Of a stretch of 64,000 nt of DNA, positions 1 through 10,954 are shown in pieces. The stretch is taken from NCBI RefSeq assembly GCF_002878395.1, contig NC_061118.1:123768435-123832434 (forward strand), given 5' to 3'. A program made the translations under genes and the position numbers. Positions within the stretch are counted from its first letter, which is position 1. Every line of letters begins with the position of its first letter. Under the pieces are notes generated by a model, which searched no databases, was not told the origin of the DNA, and saw only the letters and a program-made list of their open reading frames with translations. The stretch is from Capsicum annuum. Taxonomy: Eukaryota; Streptophyta; Magnoliopsida; Solanales; Solanaceae.

Positions 1-1284
1 GTTTAATTCTTTATTTTATAAAAGAATACAAATCCTACTTTATTTATTCCCATGTTCTATCTCCTCATTTCCTCTCTCAAGATCAAAAGGTCAACAATAT
101 ATGTATTTTATGGGTGATTAATTCATAAAATAATTAAAACAAGAATAAACAAACAACCAACAATGATAAGCAACATTAATCGAATTTAATCCAAAATAAT
201 AGTACTCATGTTTTTGGCTTAAACTCCGTAAAGAGGATTTTTAGCCACTAATATTCATAATCACAATCTGAATAATTGAATACATGTTATGAATAATTAA
301 AATCTAAATTAAAAAATTAAAAATCAAATACACCATGCAGCAGCCTCCTCCGAATTAATTCCAATTGGTGTCCAAGTGTTTTCCACCTTTTTACGTGTGC
401 AAGTGTCCTCCTTCCCCTAATATTGTACAAGAATTATTTAATTTATTTTCCAGCTGTCCACCAAATATTATTCTCCTTATTTTTGTGGGATTTGGAAAAA
501 GGCACGTGCCCCAAGAAAAATTCCCACCAAAGATTCCCTTATCCTTTGATAAATATGCCATGCAATATATTAATTTACAATAAGACAAAGTCAACTAATT
601 CGGCAATGTGTATATGGCTATGCATAGATCGAACCATCGTGACACGATGCTGGCCGCATTGATGATCAACGCTACATGATGGTATCGCATCGGCTCACTG
701 AAATTAGCTTCTAAAATTCTTGTTAAGTGATGAACGTCCCTCTTTTTTCCATGCCTTTTGTAGTGTATTTCTAATAAATTTTCGGACTTTAAATCATCAA
801 TATATCACCATATTTAGATCACAAAGCCTCCTACAATATCACACACCATAAATTAGAGATAAAAAAATGCAATATTCTAATTGATGAATCAAAACAAGAG
901 CTACAATAAGGCAAATTCGCAATGATCTTCAACTTTATATTCCGACTCTTGACTTAATCAAATTGAGATTTGTACTTAACCAAAAAAGTTATTCCACATA
1001 TAATTACACCATTGGAAAAAAATTAAACACATTAGAATCCAACGAAGCCAACTAGACATACACCTAGATTAAGCTAGTAAAACTAATTTTCTGGGTTGAA
1101 TTCTAAATTACTCAATTAAGCACAAACTTGTTTGAAAAATAATTTGAACATTGTAATCACATATTTGGACACGTAAATGATTATTTATATGAATATGAAC
1201 AAGTTAAGCACACGAATTGCTCTCAAAACAAGGCTAAATAAGCTAGAATAATGATACCGAAGTATATAAAATCAACTCAGATCA
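1..1284 (-). repeat. 3' LTR of Athila-1 (cut by the window edge)
   Basis: Positions 1-610 match 5,975-6,608 closely, including shared stretches such as CCAAAATAATAGTACTCA and TATGCCATGCAATATATTAA. The right end, ...CAGATCA at 1,284, equals the LTR end of related copies at 12,178, 16,077, 30,892 and 55,005 and reads TGATCT on the coding strand. About 0.5 kb of the U5 side lies outside the window, judged from the partner LTR. Several weak ORFs at 365-662 lie on both strands and look like chance. Confidence 0.8.
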
Positions 1285-1300
1285 TCACCCCACACTTAAA
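1285..1300 (-). other. Polypurine tract of Athila-1
   Basis: Directly inside the 3' LTR the minus strand reads TTTAAGTGTGGGGTGA. Location and composition fit the plus-strand primer of an LTR retrotransposon. The same tract recurs beside the other Athila LTR copies near 12,180, 16,080 and 30,893. Confidence 0.7.
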
Positions 1301-2898
1301 CTCTTGTTCATCCTCGAACAATTCTTACATCTAAGTAGCATAAGTTGCAGGGACTCTACACTTTTACATAATGGAAAAAAATCCAGCTAGTACTACAATG
1401 ACTACATGGAATGAAAGTTTCTACACAATGCATGTTATATACACAATTGAAAGCTCATGAACAGTACTCCAAAACATCCTAGACTCAAAAATTGACTCAC
1501 CTAGTTAGAAAACTCATGCATATTGTTCAACCAAGGACATCATACAAATCACCCACATGTGCCCCTCAGAATAAGAGAGTTACCCATAATTACTCATAAT
1601 ATTGCAATTTATAACATAATGGGTACTAGAATCAAATTACGCTTACTCTCATGAAGATTTCACAAGTCACACATAATCAACCAGAGTCTTGAACTTAGTA
1701 TAATGCTCCACTAATATTGGAATGATGAATTTAGGATCAAATAGGCCTTTTTTGGGTTGTAATGTAGGCTAAGGATGGGTCGTAACAATTTGGGAATAGT
1801 GACTAACCTCTCTACGCGCTTTCACTATATTTAACATTTAAAACCATCTCCAAAAACCAAGTTACACTTTTTCCATCCACCCATCACCTTTATTTTTATC
1901 CTATCTCTTTTAAGCATTTTCACAAATGCATGGTGGATGTATTGTTTATTCCTTTAAGATTCAATTTTTCTTATTTTCTACAATATTGGGAATATTTCTA
2001 TCATCAATTATATCACATCCATCCACCATACATCAATTATTAACACCAATAACTATTACCTTGGAGAATTAATTTCACCCTTTTCTTCTTCAATTTCTCA
2101 AACTCCTTACTAATTCAATTTTTCATTAAAGTACTTAGAAGCTTTTTGGATCAAATTATGGTCTATCAAATAAGGGGATTTGGCAACATATGAGACTCCC
2201 AAAGAAAAATCTAAATGCACAATGGGGGTTAACTAGGAGAATGAATAAGGGTAGATCAAATAAAGGTATAAAACAAGGTTGTCAAAGAAATGCCTATATC
2301 ATCTCCTAAATCCTCATTCTTTATTTCACTTTGCACACACACCAGGAAAGTTCTAGACATCATATGCAACAAGGAATATACAAATAACTCACATTGGACA
2401 TGACACATGCTCAACTCAATAGGTTCATCATAGACTCTCAACCAAATAATAACATTAATAAAATTTAAGCAACAAGAACAAGAGTCACAAACTTTAGCCC
2501 AAGAGTCTCAAAAATAACAATTCATTCCATCAACATACTTTTACAAACAATCCCACTTGCATCATGTAATAAAAAATAGCACCAACAAGAATATTTCACA
2601 CAAAAAATTTTAAATTAAGCTGAAATTTGGGAATTTCCCCACCCCACACTTAAAAATCTATTTTGTCCCCAAAGTGAATTTAAAGGTAAGAGATAAAAAT
2701 ACTCCCTGAGGCCTCTATGCCTAGGTAGTAGCATCTTATTGCATTAATGGAATCCACAAGACCCCATAATTAGTGTTTTCCATGCTCTTTAGCTCAAGTT
2801 TATGGTACTCAGACTTCCCATTAACCCTTGACTCAACCAAAAACTAAAATTACGTGAAATAAAAACTAAAAAACTAAAAAGAAAATATACCTAATTAA
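1301..2898 (-). other. 3' noncoding region of Athila-1
   Basis: About 1.6 kb between the protease remnant and the polypurine tract with no recognisable domain. It aligns by eye with 10,690-10,950, 12,180-12,290, 14,557-14,846, 16,078-17,170, 29,377-29,664, 30,893-31,984 and 41,322-42,018. A 61-codon open frame at 2,256-2,441 (minus) has recognisable counterparts in other copies but no known function. Confidence 0.65.
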
Positions 2899-2916
2899 CT
2901 TGGGTTGCCTCCCAAG
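2899..2916 (-). other. Conserved CTTGGG hairpin after the pol position
   Basis: The 18 bases CTTGGGTTGCCTCCCAAG form two 6-base arms around a 6-base loop. The identical 18-mer occurs at 42,019-42,036 in Athila-2. From memory, a GGGAGGCAACCC signature follows the pol gene in Athila-type plant elements. Here it sits downstream of protease although RT is missing. Confidence 0.7.
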
Positions 2917-3179
2917 CAGTTACTGATTTAGTGTCATAGCATGACCCAACTTAACTCAACCATATTCCTTAACCCTTTTACTCCATTTTGGGAGCTATTT
3001 TTTCTTTTATTTCTGACGTCTTGAGTTTGCACTCTCAAGGTCAACATCTTTCTTCACTTTAACCTTTATCATATTGGGAAGCAGTGGTATTGGAGGTTCG
3101 GTTCACTCAATAAAGGTGTTAGAGGAGGTCTTTGGCGGGCTAACCACCTCACACTCATCCCCTTCAACAATAGTAATCA

Positions 3180-3870
3180 TTCATAAATCTTTATAACGGG
3201 ATAGCGCATTTAGCGGTTTATAAAATTTAAATACTGCCTCTTTATTTTCCAACCTCATTTTTAGCGTGCTCTCTATTACATCAATTAAAGCTCCACCTAT
3301 CGCTAAAAATGTACATCCTAAGATGATTTGTAGCTATTCGTCTGCCTCAAAATTAAGAACAATAAAGGCAGCAAGAATAATGAATTTACCAACCTTTATG
3401 AGAAAATCCTTAATCACTCTTTCTGGACAAGCTATGGCCCCGTTTTCCAACTACTATAGTACAAAGCTCGGCCTAGGCTTCACCAAACCCAATGCGTTGA
3501 ACAAAGATAGTGGCATTAAGTTGATACCTTCCCCTAAATCACTAAGTTTCTACACCACCTCACTTTTGTCAATATCAATAGGAAGAGTAAACTTCCCTAG
3601 GTCATTAAGATTTTTCGGTATATTTGGAGTGACTACCGAACTACACTCTTTGGTGAGTGTTATTGCCTCCATATCCTGCAATTTCACCTTATTAGCAACC
3701 ACATCCCATAAGTACTTTGCATACTTTGACATTCTCTGCAAAATATATAACACTGGTAAATGAATGTGAAGCTCTCTGAGTGTGTTAGAGAACTTCTTAA
3801 ACATTGCATCCTTCTTTACTTTAATTTGCCTATAGGTAAAAGGTAGTGGCAGCATCTTTTTCTCTTCTTT
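3180..3870 (-). pseudogene. Athila-type retropepsin (protease) remnant
   Basis: Minus-strand fragments read, in order, a lead-in with MFKKFSNTLRELHIHLPV, YAKYLWDVVANKVKL and LTKECSSVV (3,550-3,855). A protease core follows with DLGEGINLMPLSLF (near 3,500) and later QIILGCTFLAIGGALIDV (near 3,280). Athila proteases usually have DLGAS at the active site; the catalytic Asp and Gly remain here. The protein would process the Gag polyprotein. Stops and shifts break it. Downstream, residues resembling KFYKPLNALSRY lead straight into noncoding DNA rather than RT. A 165-codon plus-strand ORF over the same place is an antisense shadow. Confidence 0.75.
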
Positions 3871-5330
3871 TTAGCAACTTTTTTCTTTCAAGTACTCATA
3901 CTTCCTTGAATTTTCAGAAACTCTATCATTTACCTGTTGGGTCACCATATCAGCATCTACTTCCTTTGTTTCCTTGAGAGGTTCTCCTTGAAGCTGTTTA
4001 CCACTTCTCAAGGTGATTTTCATAACCTGCTTTAGATTTTCTGTATCTGCTGGAAATTTACCTTATGGTCTAGTATTCATTTCCTATGATAATTGTCCCA
4101 CTTTGAACTCTAAACTTCTTGTGGTCGCTTGCTGATTTTTCATGTCTGCAGTCAACTGTGTCTAATTTGCTAGAATCTGGTTTAACATCTCTTCCATGTT
4201 ACTAGTTGACTAATTTAATTAGGCCTGTGGCTGTGGGGCATTCCATGGTTGATTTGGTGGTTGAGTTCTCCACTTCATATTATAAGCATTACCATAATTT
4301 GTCCTTTGAGCATTACTTACATATATCACATATTCTGGATTTGAAGCACACATGGCCATTGAATGGGCATTATTTCTGCATACTTCACTCCAACCCACAG
4401 CTTGTTGGATAGTATTAACTATGGTTGCAGGTTGTACTACTCCCAACTTCATGCTGCTAAATGTTGTGTTGATCAAATTTTGTAAGGCCGAAAATTGTGT
4501 TGATAAGGCTCTGAATTGGTCCACCTCGAATACGCCTGCAATTATTTTCGTGGCACTTCAAGAATCTGAATACCACTTTAAATTTTCTTTTGCTATGTGA
4601 TTCAGTAATGTGTAAAACTCATCATAATTTAATTTCAGTGTTTGACCACCTACGACTGAATCTAGCAAAATCTTTATATTGTGATCAAGAACATCTACAA
4701 AAGTATGAGCAAATACCTCATTGGACTTTTGGTGGTATGGACAATCCTAAAGAAGGTACTTGAAGTATTCCCAAGCATGATAGAGGTTTTCATCAGGCTT
4801 CTGCTTGAAACTCACTATCTCACTACAAAGTCTCGCAGTTTTTCCTGATGGAAAAAATTTGATGAGTCACTTTCTGGCTAAGCCATCCCATGATGTGATT
4901 GAATTGACCTGCTCCACATACAACCATCTTTTTGCTTCCCCTAATAGTAAATGGGGAAATAATGTCAGCCTCACATAATCTGTACTCACCCCAGTTGAAA
5001 TAAATGTGTCAGTAAGCTCAATGAAAGTTTGCAAGTGGACTTATAGATCCTCATATGAAAGCCCTACAAACTGTCGACTACTAATGAGAAACTGAACTAT
5101 GTTATGTTTCAACTCTAATTCCCCCCAGCAACTGATCTTTGAATTGGGGAAGTCATGTTCGTTGGAAGTGGGATGGCCACTTCCCTAACTGTCATTCAAG
5201 CTTGTTGTTCTGCAGCCATTATCACAAGATTCTCTTGGTCTTCTGTGATTTCAGGAATTTGGGGGAGAAGGATTGCTTCTCTCCTTCATTGATGGTAAAG
5301 TTACTAAGGTTCAGAGATTGGTTCAACCAA
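3871..5330 (-). pseudogene. Athila-type gag remnant
   Basis: Gag forms the virus-like particle and binds the element RNA. On the minus strand the capsid-like part is recognisable near 4,700-5,060, with pieces resembling FIELTDTFISTGVSTDYVRL, FFPSGKTARL and NLYHAWEYFKYLL, as in Athila gag proteins. An open 101-codon stretch at 4,219-4,524 holds a zinc knuckle at 4,348-4,389, read SEVCRNNAHSMAMC. This is the CX2CX4HX4C pattern with the first Cys changed to Ser. A run ending NQPWN follows, as is usual in this family. Stops interrupt the rest, and no single start codon can be chosen. Confidence 0.8.
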
Positions 5331-5457
5331 GTCCCGAGCTCTTTCCAGCTTATTAACCCAAAAACCTATTTCCTGCAATGACAAAACCAAGACCAAGCGT
5401 AAAAACATCAAATAAATCTAAAAGTAAAACTAAAATAAATAATTACCAAAATACAAG

Positions 5458-5475
5458 TCTATGAAAATGGCGCCA
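5458..5475 (-). other. Primer-binding site of Athila-1
   Basis: The minus strand reads TGGCGCCATTTTCAT just inside the 5' LTR. TGGCGCC is the usual start of the Athila PBS, as I recall it. A spacer of six bases separates it from the LTR start at 5,482. Confidence 0.7.
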
Positions 5476-5481
5476 AAAACT

Positions 5482-6608
5482 TAACAGCGCCCAAGCACAC
5501 ACGCAAGTGTACATGGTCTTATCAAGTAGTAAAGTGGCCAAATTAAAGAGAAGTATCAATCTTACAGAGACTTGATTTAACAATAATTCAATTTCAGTTC
5601 ACTGTTTAGATTAATTTAGTGCAAGAGTAACCAAAAAGAGTTTGGAATATTGTAAATTAAAGATAAATTAAACTATGCATAAATTAATGTCTTGGAATAA
5701 TCAATAAGAGAAAACTCAGGGTTAAAGCACTTTGAACAGTCATACTATGTTATTGAATTTTATTCGTTAACTTACTTATCTTGGTTGTAGATTCGTAGGG
5801 TTAATTGCATGATCATGATTTCCTGACCTCTTATCTATTACCTAATATGGACATTACAACTACATCGTTGAGTGGTGATTTAATAATCCAAATAATTTAA
5901 TTAAAGCTATCATCATACATTTGAATCAAGTTGGGCATCTAAGTACATCCCTGTCCTAGATGTTAAGTTTAACTCCTTATTTAAAAGAGTACAAATCCTA
6001 CTTTTTTTATTTCCGGGTTCTATCTCCCTAATCCCTCTGTCGATATCCAAAGGTCGACAAAATATGTATTTTACGGGTTATAAATCCATAAAATTATTAA
6101 AACAAGAACGAACAAACAACCAATAATTATAAGCAAAATTAATCAAATTTAATCCAAAATAATAGTACTCACTTTCTTGGATTTAACCCCGAAAAGAGGA
6201 TTTTTAGACACTAATATTCATAATTGTAATCTAAATAATTGAAAACATGTTATGAATAATTAAAAGCTAAATTAAAAATTTTAAAACCTACTACACCGTG
6301 TAGTAGCCTCCTCCAAATTAATTTCAATTCGTGTCCTGGTGTTTTTCCACCCGTTTTCATATGCAGGTGTCCTTCTCGTAATATTGACCAAGTATTGTTT
6401 AATTTATTGTCTAGCTGTCCACCAAATAATATTCTCTTAATTTTGTGGGATTTGGAAAGAGGCACATGCCCCAAGAAAAATTCCTACCAAAGATTCCCTT
6501 ACCCTTTAATAAATATGCCATGCAATATATTAATCAAAAATAAGACAAAGTCAACTAAGTCGACAACGTGTATTTGGCTGTGCATAGATCGAACCATCAC
6601 AATGCGAT
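5482..6608 (-). repeat. 5' LTR of Athila-1, truncated at its U3 side
   Basis: It starts TAACAGCGCC, comparable to the TGTTGCTCCC start of the related LTR at 53,350. From 5,975 on it matches window positions 1-610. Similarity ends abruptly at 6,608, so the part matching 620-1,284 of the partner is missing. Confidence 0.75.
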
Positions 6609-7270
6609 GTGATTGTAAACTCAGTCTCTTTCCTAGCATGGATTTTATATATATATATATATACATGTATATATATATGTATGGATGGATGGATATGATT
6701 GTATATGATTATTTACTTGGTTTCAAATGTTTGCATTAACTTATCCTTACTCCTGAGTACGTGCTAGCATTCATCCGCTAATCCATCTTCGGGCGCTGTT
6801 TTCCCACATGATGCAGGAATCGGACATACTACTCCCCCTATTCTGTGATTGGATTTGGGGACAACTTTGTGTCGAATTGTAGTTATGAGCTTCTATACTC
6901 TGAAAGGCTACATTTCATGTTATGGACTTCTCTATATATTTTTGTTAATTCTTAGACTTTAGTTTTTGGCTATGATTCGGGACATGTCCCGATCAGATAT
7001 TGTTTTTATTTCGGATAGATGCTTTGTGATACTACTTAGGGTTAGCATGGGTGGTGTTAGTATTGGTGTCAGCCTTGGCATTGGTGTTATTAGGGCTGAC
7101 ACCTCTTGGTTGTATTCTATTTATGATTGTTCTATTTTGTTATGTCATATATATTTGAATTTATCCGGCATAGGACATAGGGCGGTTATGGTTAGGTATT
7201 GGGGGTGGTCTCCTGTCCCAATTAGGATTGAAGCACCTTACACGACTAGGCCCTAGTTTAGGTCGTGTCA
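6609..7270 (+). repeat. 3' part of a Tekay-like LTR, plus orientation
   Basis: Shares the style of the LTR end at 10,140-10,670: GGGACATGTCCCGATCAGA near 6,980, and an end GGTCGTGTCA at 7,261-7,270 preceded by CGACTAGGCCCTAG. No PBS follows, so it is a 3' LTR or solo LTR fragment. Its left edge abuts the truncated Athila-1 LTR. A 96-codon ORF at 6,966-7,256 has no recognisable domain. Confidence 0.55.
6645..6694. repeat. TA-rich microsatellite with GGAT run
   Basis: Two TA runs broken by CATG, followed by three GGAT units. It lies inside the LTR fragment. Confidence 0.9.
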
Positions 7271-8260
7271 TTATCCTTTGTGATATTGGTGCGGCATGGA
7301 GGGTAACCTCTGTCATATTAGTGTGTTATGCCAATGTTTAAATTTCATCTAGTTTTTGTTATTTTTTGCTTAGGATAAGGTGCTTTTGGTCTTTTTACCC
7401 CTTGTACGACCCTATAACATAAAATAACCCCATTCTCTTCTATTTTCAAAGATCAAATCATTCTCTTTCTCTCTTAAACTCAAGACCCAAGAACATTCAA
7501 GGATTTTACTGTGAATTCATTGTCCGGGCTCCAAACTTCAAATTGACGTCAATGTCTTATATATTCTAGGCATATTCTCTACCCTAAACTTGAATTTTAC
7601 ATTGTGACATTAATTGAATGGATTTTTTTGTAATTTAAATTATGGGTTTTGAAATTGGATTGAGGGGCTTTTTTCCTTACTGATTTATTTACTTGATCCA
7701 TGTCTTACATTAATATTTAATACTTTAAATTAAATTTTTGGGTACTAAATTAGTGCATTTTTTGAATGATTGGAATAGAGGACATGAGTTTCTCTAAATT
7801 GGATGAATTTTAGCTAGGAATTGACATTAACCTTAACCCACTTAATAATTTTGGTTTTAAATCTAGAAAATTCTATGGTTTAAGTTGTTTTGAACATATT
7901 GCATTGCGTTAAAGGATAAATGGATATGAATATGGTTTAGGATTAATTTGGTGGCCTAGGTTTTGAATTTTAAATGAAATGTGGTATTTCAATTTGTTTT
8001 GTGAATTGGTTTGACATAATTAATTTATCTTGCAATCATATTGGTATGACGATTCCAAGTGGTAAATACCTTAATGAATGACTCCTAGGTTAATGGTCGA
8101 AATTATGTGCAAAGTGATTCTAATTTGGTCTTAAAGGGGGTTGTGTAGCTCATCATGAAGGTGTAAGTTTGGGGGGAGAGGGAGGGAGATGAATACTAGA
8201 AACCATGATTGTCGGCGCTAGGGGTCTATATGACTGTGTGCTTGATGTACCCTTGATAAA

Positions 8261-8279
8261 TATATATATATATATATAT
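8261..8279. repeat. TA microsatellite
   Basis: About ten TA units inside the plus-strand LTR. Confidence 0.9.
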
Positions 8280-8710
8280 GGGATGTTTATTTCCTTGGTG
8301 GCTTTAGCTTTCCATCAGTTCGTGCGGCCAACACATACTAGGGCCCTTTCAGCAGGGAAAGCTGAATCCATAAGACCATGGTTGCCTTTATGACGGATCG
8401 AGCTACACTGTTTAGGTAAATGGTTTTAAACTCTCATTTTCATGGCTAAATTTGGTTATCCTCATATTAATATTATAATATTAAACTTACTATTATGGAG
8501 TACAAATTGTGGGCCTATTCTTAATTTGTATTTATTTTTTTGAATTATTTTAAGTGGATATCTCTAATTGGTGTATCGTATTGATATTTTACATAATTTT
8601 TATTATATTTTCTTTTTCCTCCACCATTTTCATACATATTCGATTACAATTCTTACTTGGTTCATTTCTCTGTACGTGTTTCTTTTCTACTGTGATTTTT
8701 TAAAATAAAT

Positions 8711-9125
8711 ATATATTGAAATTTTCAAGAGTACTTTGATCATATTTTTTTTAATGTCTTTAAATTTAAATATGGTAATTAGTGTAAATTTAGAAAGCGA
8801 TAAAATTTAATTAGGTGTTGGTAAAGTAATCTTTAATTTTCTAGAAGTGAAAAGTTTATTAAAGGTTGTGCCAAGGTCAAAACGAGTACTTATTGGGAAT
8901 GGTGAAAAATATATATTTAAATTTTCTAGAGTACTTTGATCATAATTTTTTAAATGCCTCTGAAATTAAATATAGTAATTAGTGAAAATTTAGAAACAGA
9001 TAAAATTTAATTAGATGTAAATTGGTAAAGTAATCCTTCATTTTCCAGAAGTGAAAAGTTTATTAAAGGTTGTGCCAAAGTCAAAAGGTGCACTTTTTGG
9101 AAATATTGGGAATAAAATTTCTTTT
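8711..9125. repeat. Local tandem duplication, about 200 bp period
   Basis: Copy 1 (8,711-8,910) and copy 2 (8,911-9,125) share AGAGTACTTTGATCATA, AGATAAAATTTAATTAG-like and GAAGTGAAAAGTTTATTAAA segments. The end of copy 2 (9,041 onward) is where the large tandem unit A begins. Confidence 0.75.
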
Positions 9126-9329
9126 GATTAAAAATGTATTTTATTAAATTAATTTTATTAATGATATTTTAAAATCCTAATTTAATTACGAGTACTTATA
9201 TAGTTATTTACTACTAAGAATAATATAGATAAAAAAGTATTATAATACTCTCTCAACTTATTAAACTGGACCAGTAGAATGAAACATTTATTTTTGATAT
9301 ATCAACCAAGTAAAATGAAACATGTGGAG

Positions 9330-9689
9330 TGCTCTCTTCATTTCAATTTGTGTATTTGGTTTTAATTCGAAAGTAATAAAAAAGTAATGAAAATATTCAA
9401 GTATACAAAATTGTCCTTTAATTTTATGATTTTAAACATATCCTATTAGAGTTTAAATTAAAAATTTATCAAAAAAGATTCTTTCTTAAAGTATCAAAAA
9501 GGAATTAAGATAATTAAATTTATTTTTATGTAGACAAATAAACCTCTATACAATTAAGAAATCAATAAAAATTGATATTACATAAGTAAGGGCAATTTTG
9601 GTGGAAATATATCTTACTTTCCTAGATAATTTATTTCTTAAGGGTTATCTCTAATCTAAAATATCATATACTATGGACAAGAAGGAGTA
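9330..9689. mobile_element. Stowaway-like MITE, copy in unit A
   Basis: About 360 bp between CTCTCTTCATTTCAATTTG on the left and CTATGGACAAGAAGGAG plus TA on the right. The ends resemble the CTCCCTCCGTC-type termini of plant Stowaway elements, and a TA target is seen at the right only. The termini are imperfect, so the class is tentative. Copies of equal length are at 13,877 and 28,021. Confidence 0.45.
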
Positions 9690-10075
9690 TCGATTACCCG
9701 TTGAATTATTTGTAATTATATATTTATTTGATAAAGTTTGGCAACTTTATAACCACATTTTATTTTATTGCTCAAGCATTTACTTTATCTTACTAATTAC
9801 TCTCATTCATTTTAATTTATTTGATACTTTTAATTTTTTAAAATTCATTTTAATTAGTTTTTGAAGATAAATTAATTTGGAACAACATAATATTTTTCAA
9901 TATTTTTATATATTTAGGAATTATCTATATATACATAAAGTAAATTAATTCTTTAGATTTTTTTAACGAGTTTAGTTAATTTTTTTAAACACTATGTATA
10001 AATCAACACATTTAATTCACATCAAAATTATTGCCCACAATATTATATACGTTTTATTAATTATGAAGTAAAATA

Positions 10076-10095
10076 ATATATATATATATATATAT

Positions 10096-10145
<50 letters not shown>
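10076..10145. repeat. Compound microsatellite (TA)n(CATA)n(CA)n(TA)n
   Basis: Simple repeat at the join between the AT-rich insert and the plus-strand LTR end. The matching place in copy C (28,771-28,863) has TACA and GT runs; copy B lacks it. Confidence 0.9.
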
Positions 10146-10670
10146 GAATGTGTGCTTTTGGTTTTAATTGATTTTGGAAATGGCATTACTTTATCACTTT
10201 CCCTGACTTACATGCTAGTGCTTATCCCATTGATTATCCAAGGATGCTACATGGTTTCATGATATCGGGTCCGAAGAATTTTATGTTGATCTTGTGCATC
10301 ATTAGGTGGTTGAGCACGTTTTTTAAGTTGGCGTGAAGTGGTGAGCCTCCATCCTTTGGAAGGCCTTGTCATTTCGTCAGTCTTTCATTATTATCATAGT
10401 ACTTTTTTGATTCTTTTTGGTCATAGTCGTAGGCATGTCCCGACTTAGAGGTTATTATTTTTTTAGAGGCTTTCATGGACAAATGTGGGTTGTTTGTTTG
10501 TTTGAATCTTAGTATTCTTTGAGTTATTTATTCATCTTCCTATTACAATTTGATTGAATTCTGCTTAATTGTCAATATTGTACTCTTGAGGTTATGTTAA
10601 GGGACTGGTTTCCTGTCCATCGTGGGCTTGAGATATCCATCACGACTAGGTCTTGGTTCAAATCGTAACA

Positions 10671-10954
10671 GTAGTACCCAACTAATATCAGAATGTTAAG
10701 TCTTAGGATCAAATAGGTATTTAAGGGTTGAAATGTAGGTTAAGGGACGGGCAGAAACTATTTTGGACAAGAATAGTGACAATCTTTCCTAAGAGCTTTA
10801 ATACATCACATTAACATTTTTCTCTATCTATTCACAACCAATTTCCTCGAATTTTATCTACAGACTACTTTATTGTGCCCCCTCCTATAAAGCTCATTTA
10901 CAAATACATAGTAAGGAGTATGATCTATCACACATGCTTATATTTTTAGACAAT
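10671..10954 (-). other. Athila 3' noncoding fragment (unit A)
   Basis: Matches the stretch around 1,690-1,900 of Athila-1, for example TTAGGATCAAATAGG and AATAGTGAC. It is fused at about 10,955 to the middle of an Athila LTR. The same fusion is present in copies B and C. Confidence 0.6.

Larger units (their letters stand above)
1..6608 (-). mobile_element. Athila-1: RT-less Ty3/gypsy Athila-like LTR retrotransposon
   Basis: Two copies of one LTR lie at 1-1,284 and 5,482-6,608 in the same orientation. Between them, on the minus strand, come a TGGCGCCA-type primer-binding site, a gag remnant, a protease remnant, a long noncoding stretch and a purine-rich tract next to the left LTR. This order fits an element transcribed right to left. 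No reverse transcriptase, RNase H or integrase homology is visible between the protease at about 3,200 and the 3' noncoding DNA, so this copy could only have moved using proteins from another element. The left LTR begins before the window. The right LTR stops at 6,608, where plus-strand LTR sequence of another family starts. All frames carry stops. Confidence 0.85.
7271..10670 (+). repeat. Tekay-like solo LTR (+) interrupted by AT-rich inserts
   Basis: The LTR promoter-side sequence is at about 7,390-7,560 (CCTATAACAT, then CTCTTAAACTCAAGACCC and CAAGAACATTCAAGGATTT). It continues through 8,045 (TATGACGATTCC, shared with the minus-strand Tekay-1 LTRs) and ends at 10,670 with CGACTAGGTCTTGGTTC...CGTAACA. 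Between about 8,480 and 10,075 lies AT-rich DNA with a local duplication and a MITE. The left boundary is not sharp. Copies of the right part are at 13,589-14,556 and 27,734-29,376. Confidence 0.5.

Noticed and set aside
3266..3763. 165-codon plus-strand ORF
   Set aside because: It lies antisense to the protease remnant of Athila-1, whose minus-strand translation matches a known family.
6966..7256. 96-codon plus-strand ORF
   Set aside because: Its sequence is the end of an LTR, and related LTR ends at 10,600 and 29,300 do not keep the frame.
9673..9864. 63-codon ORF near the MITE
   Set aside because: Very AT-rich, low-complexity translation, and not open in the copies at 14,230 and 28,370.
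10076..10145. Dinucleotide runs considered as a telomere-like or centromere satellite
   Set aside because: They are simple TA/CA repeats without a telomere motif or satellite-length period.
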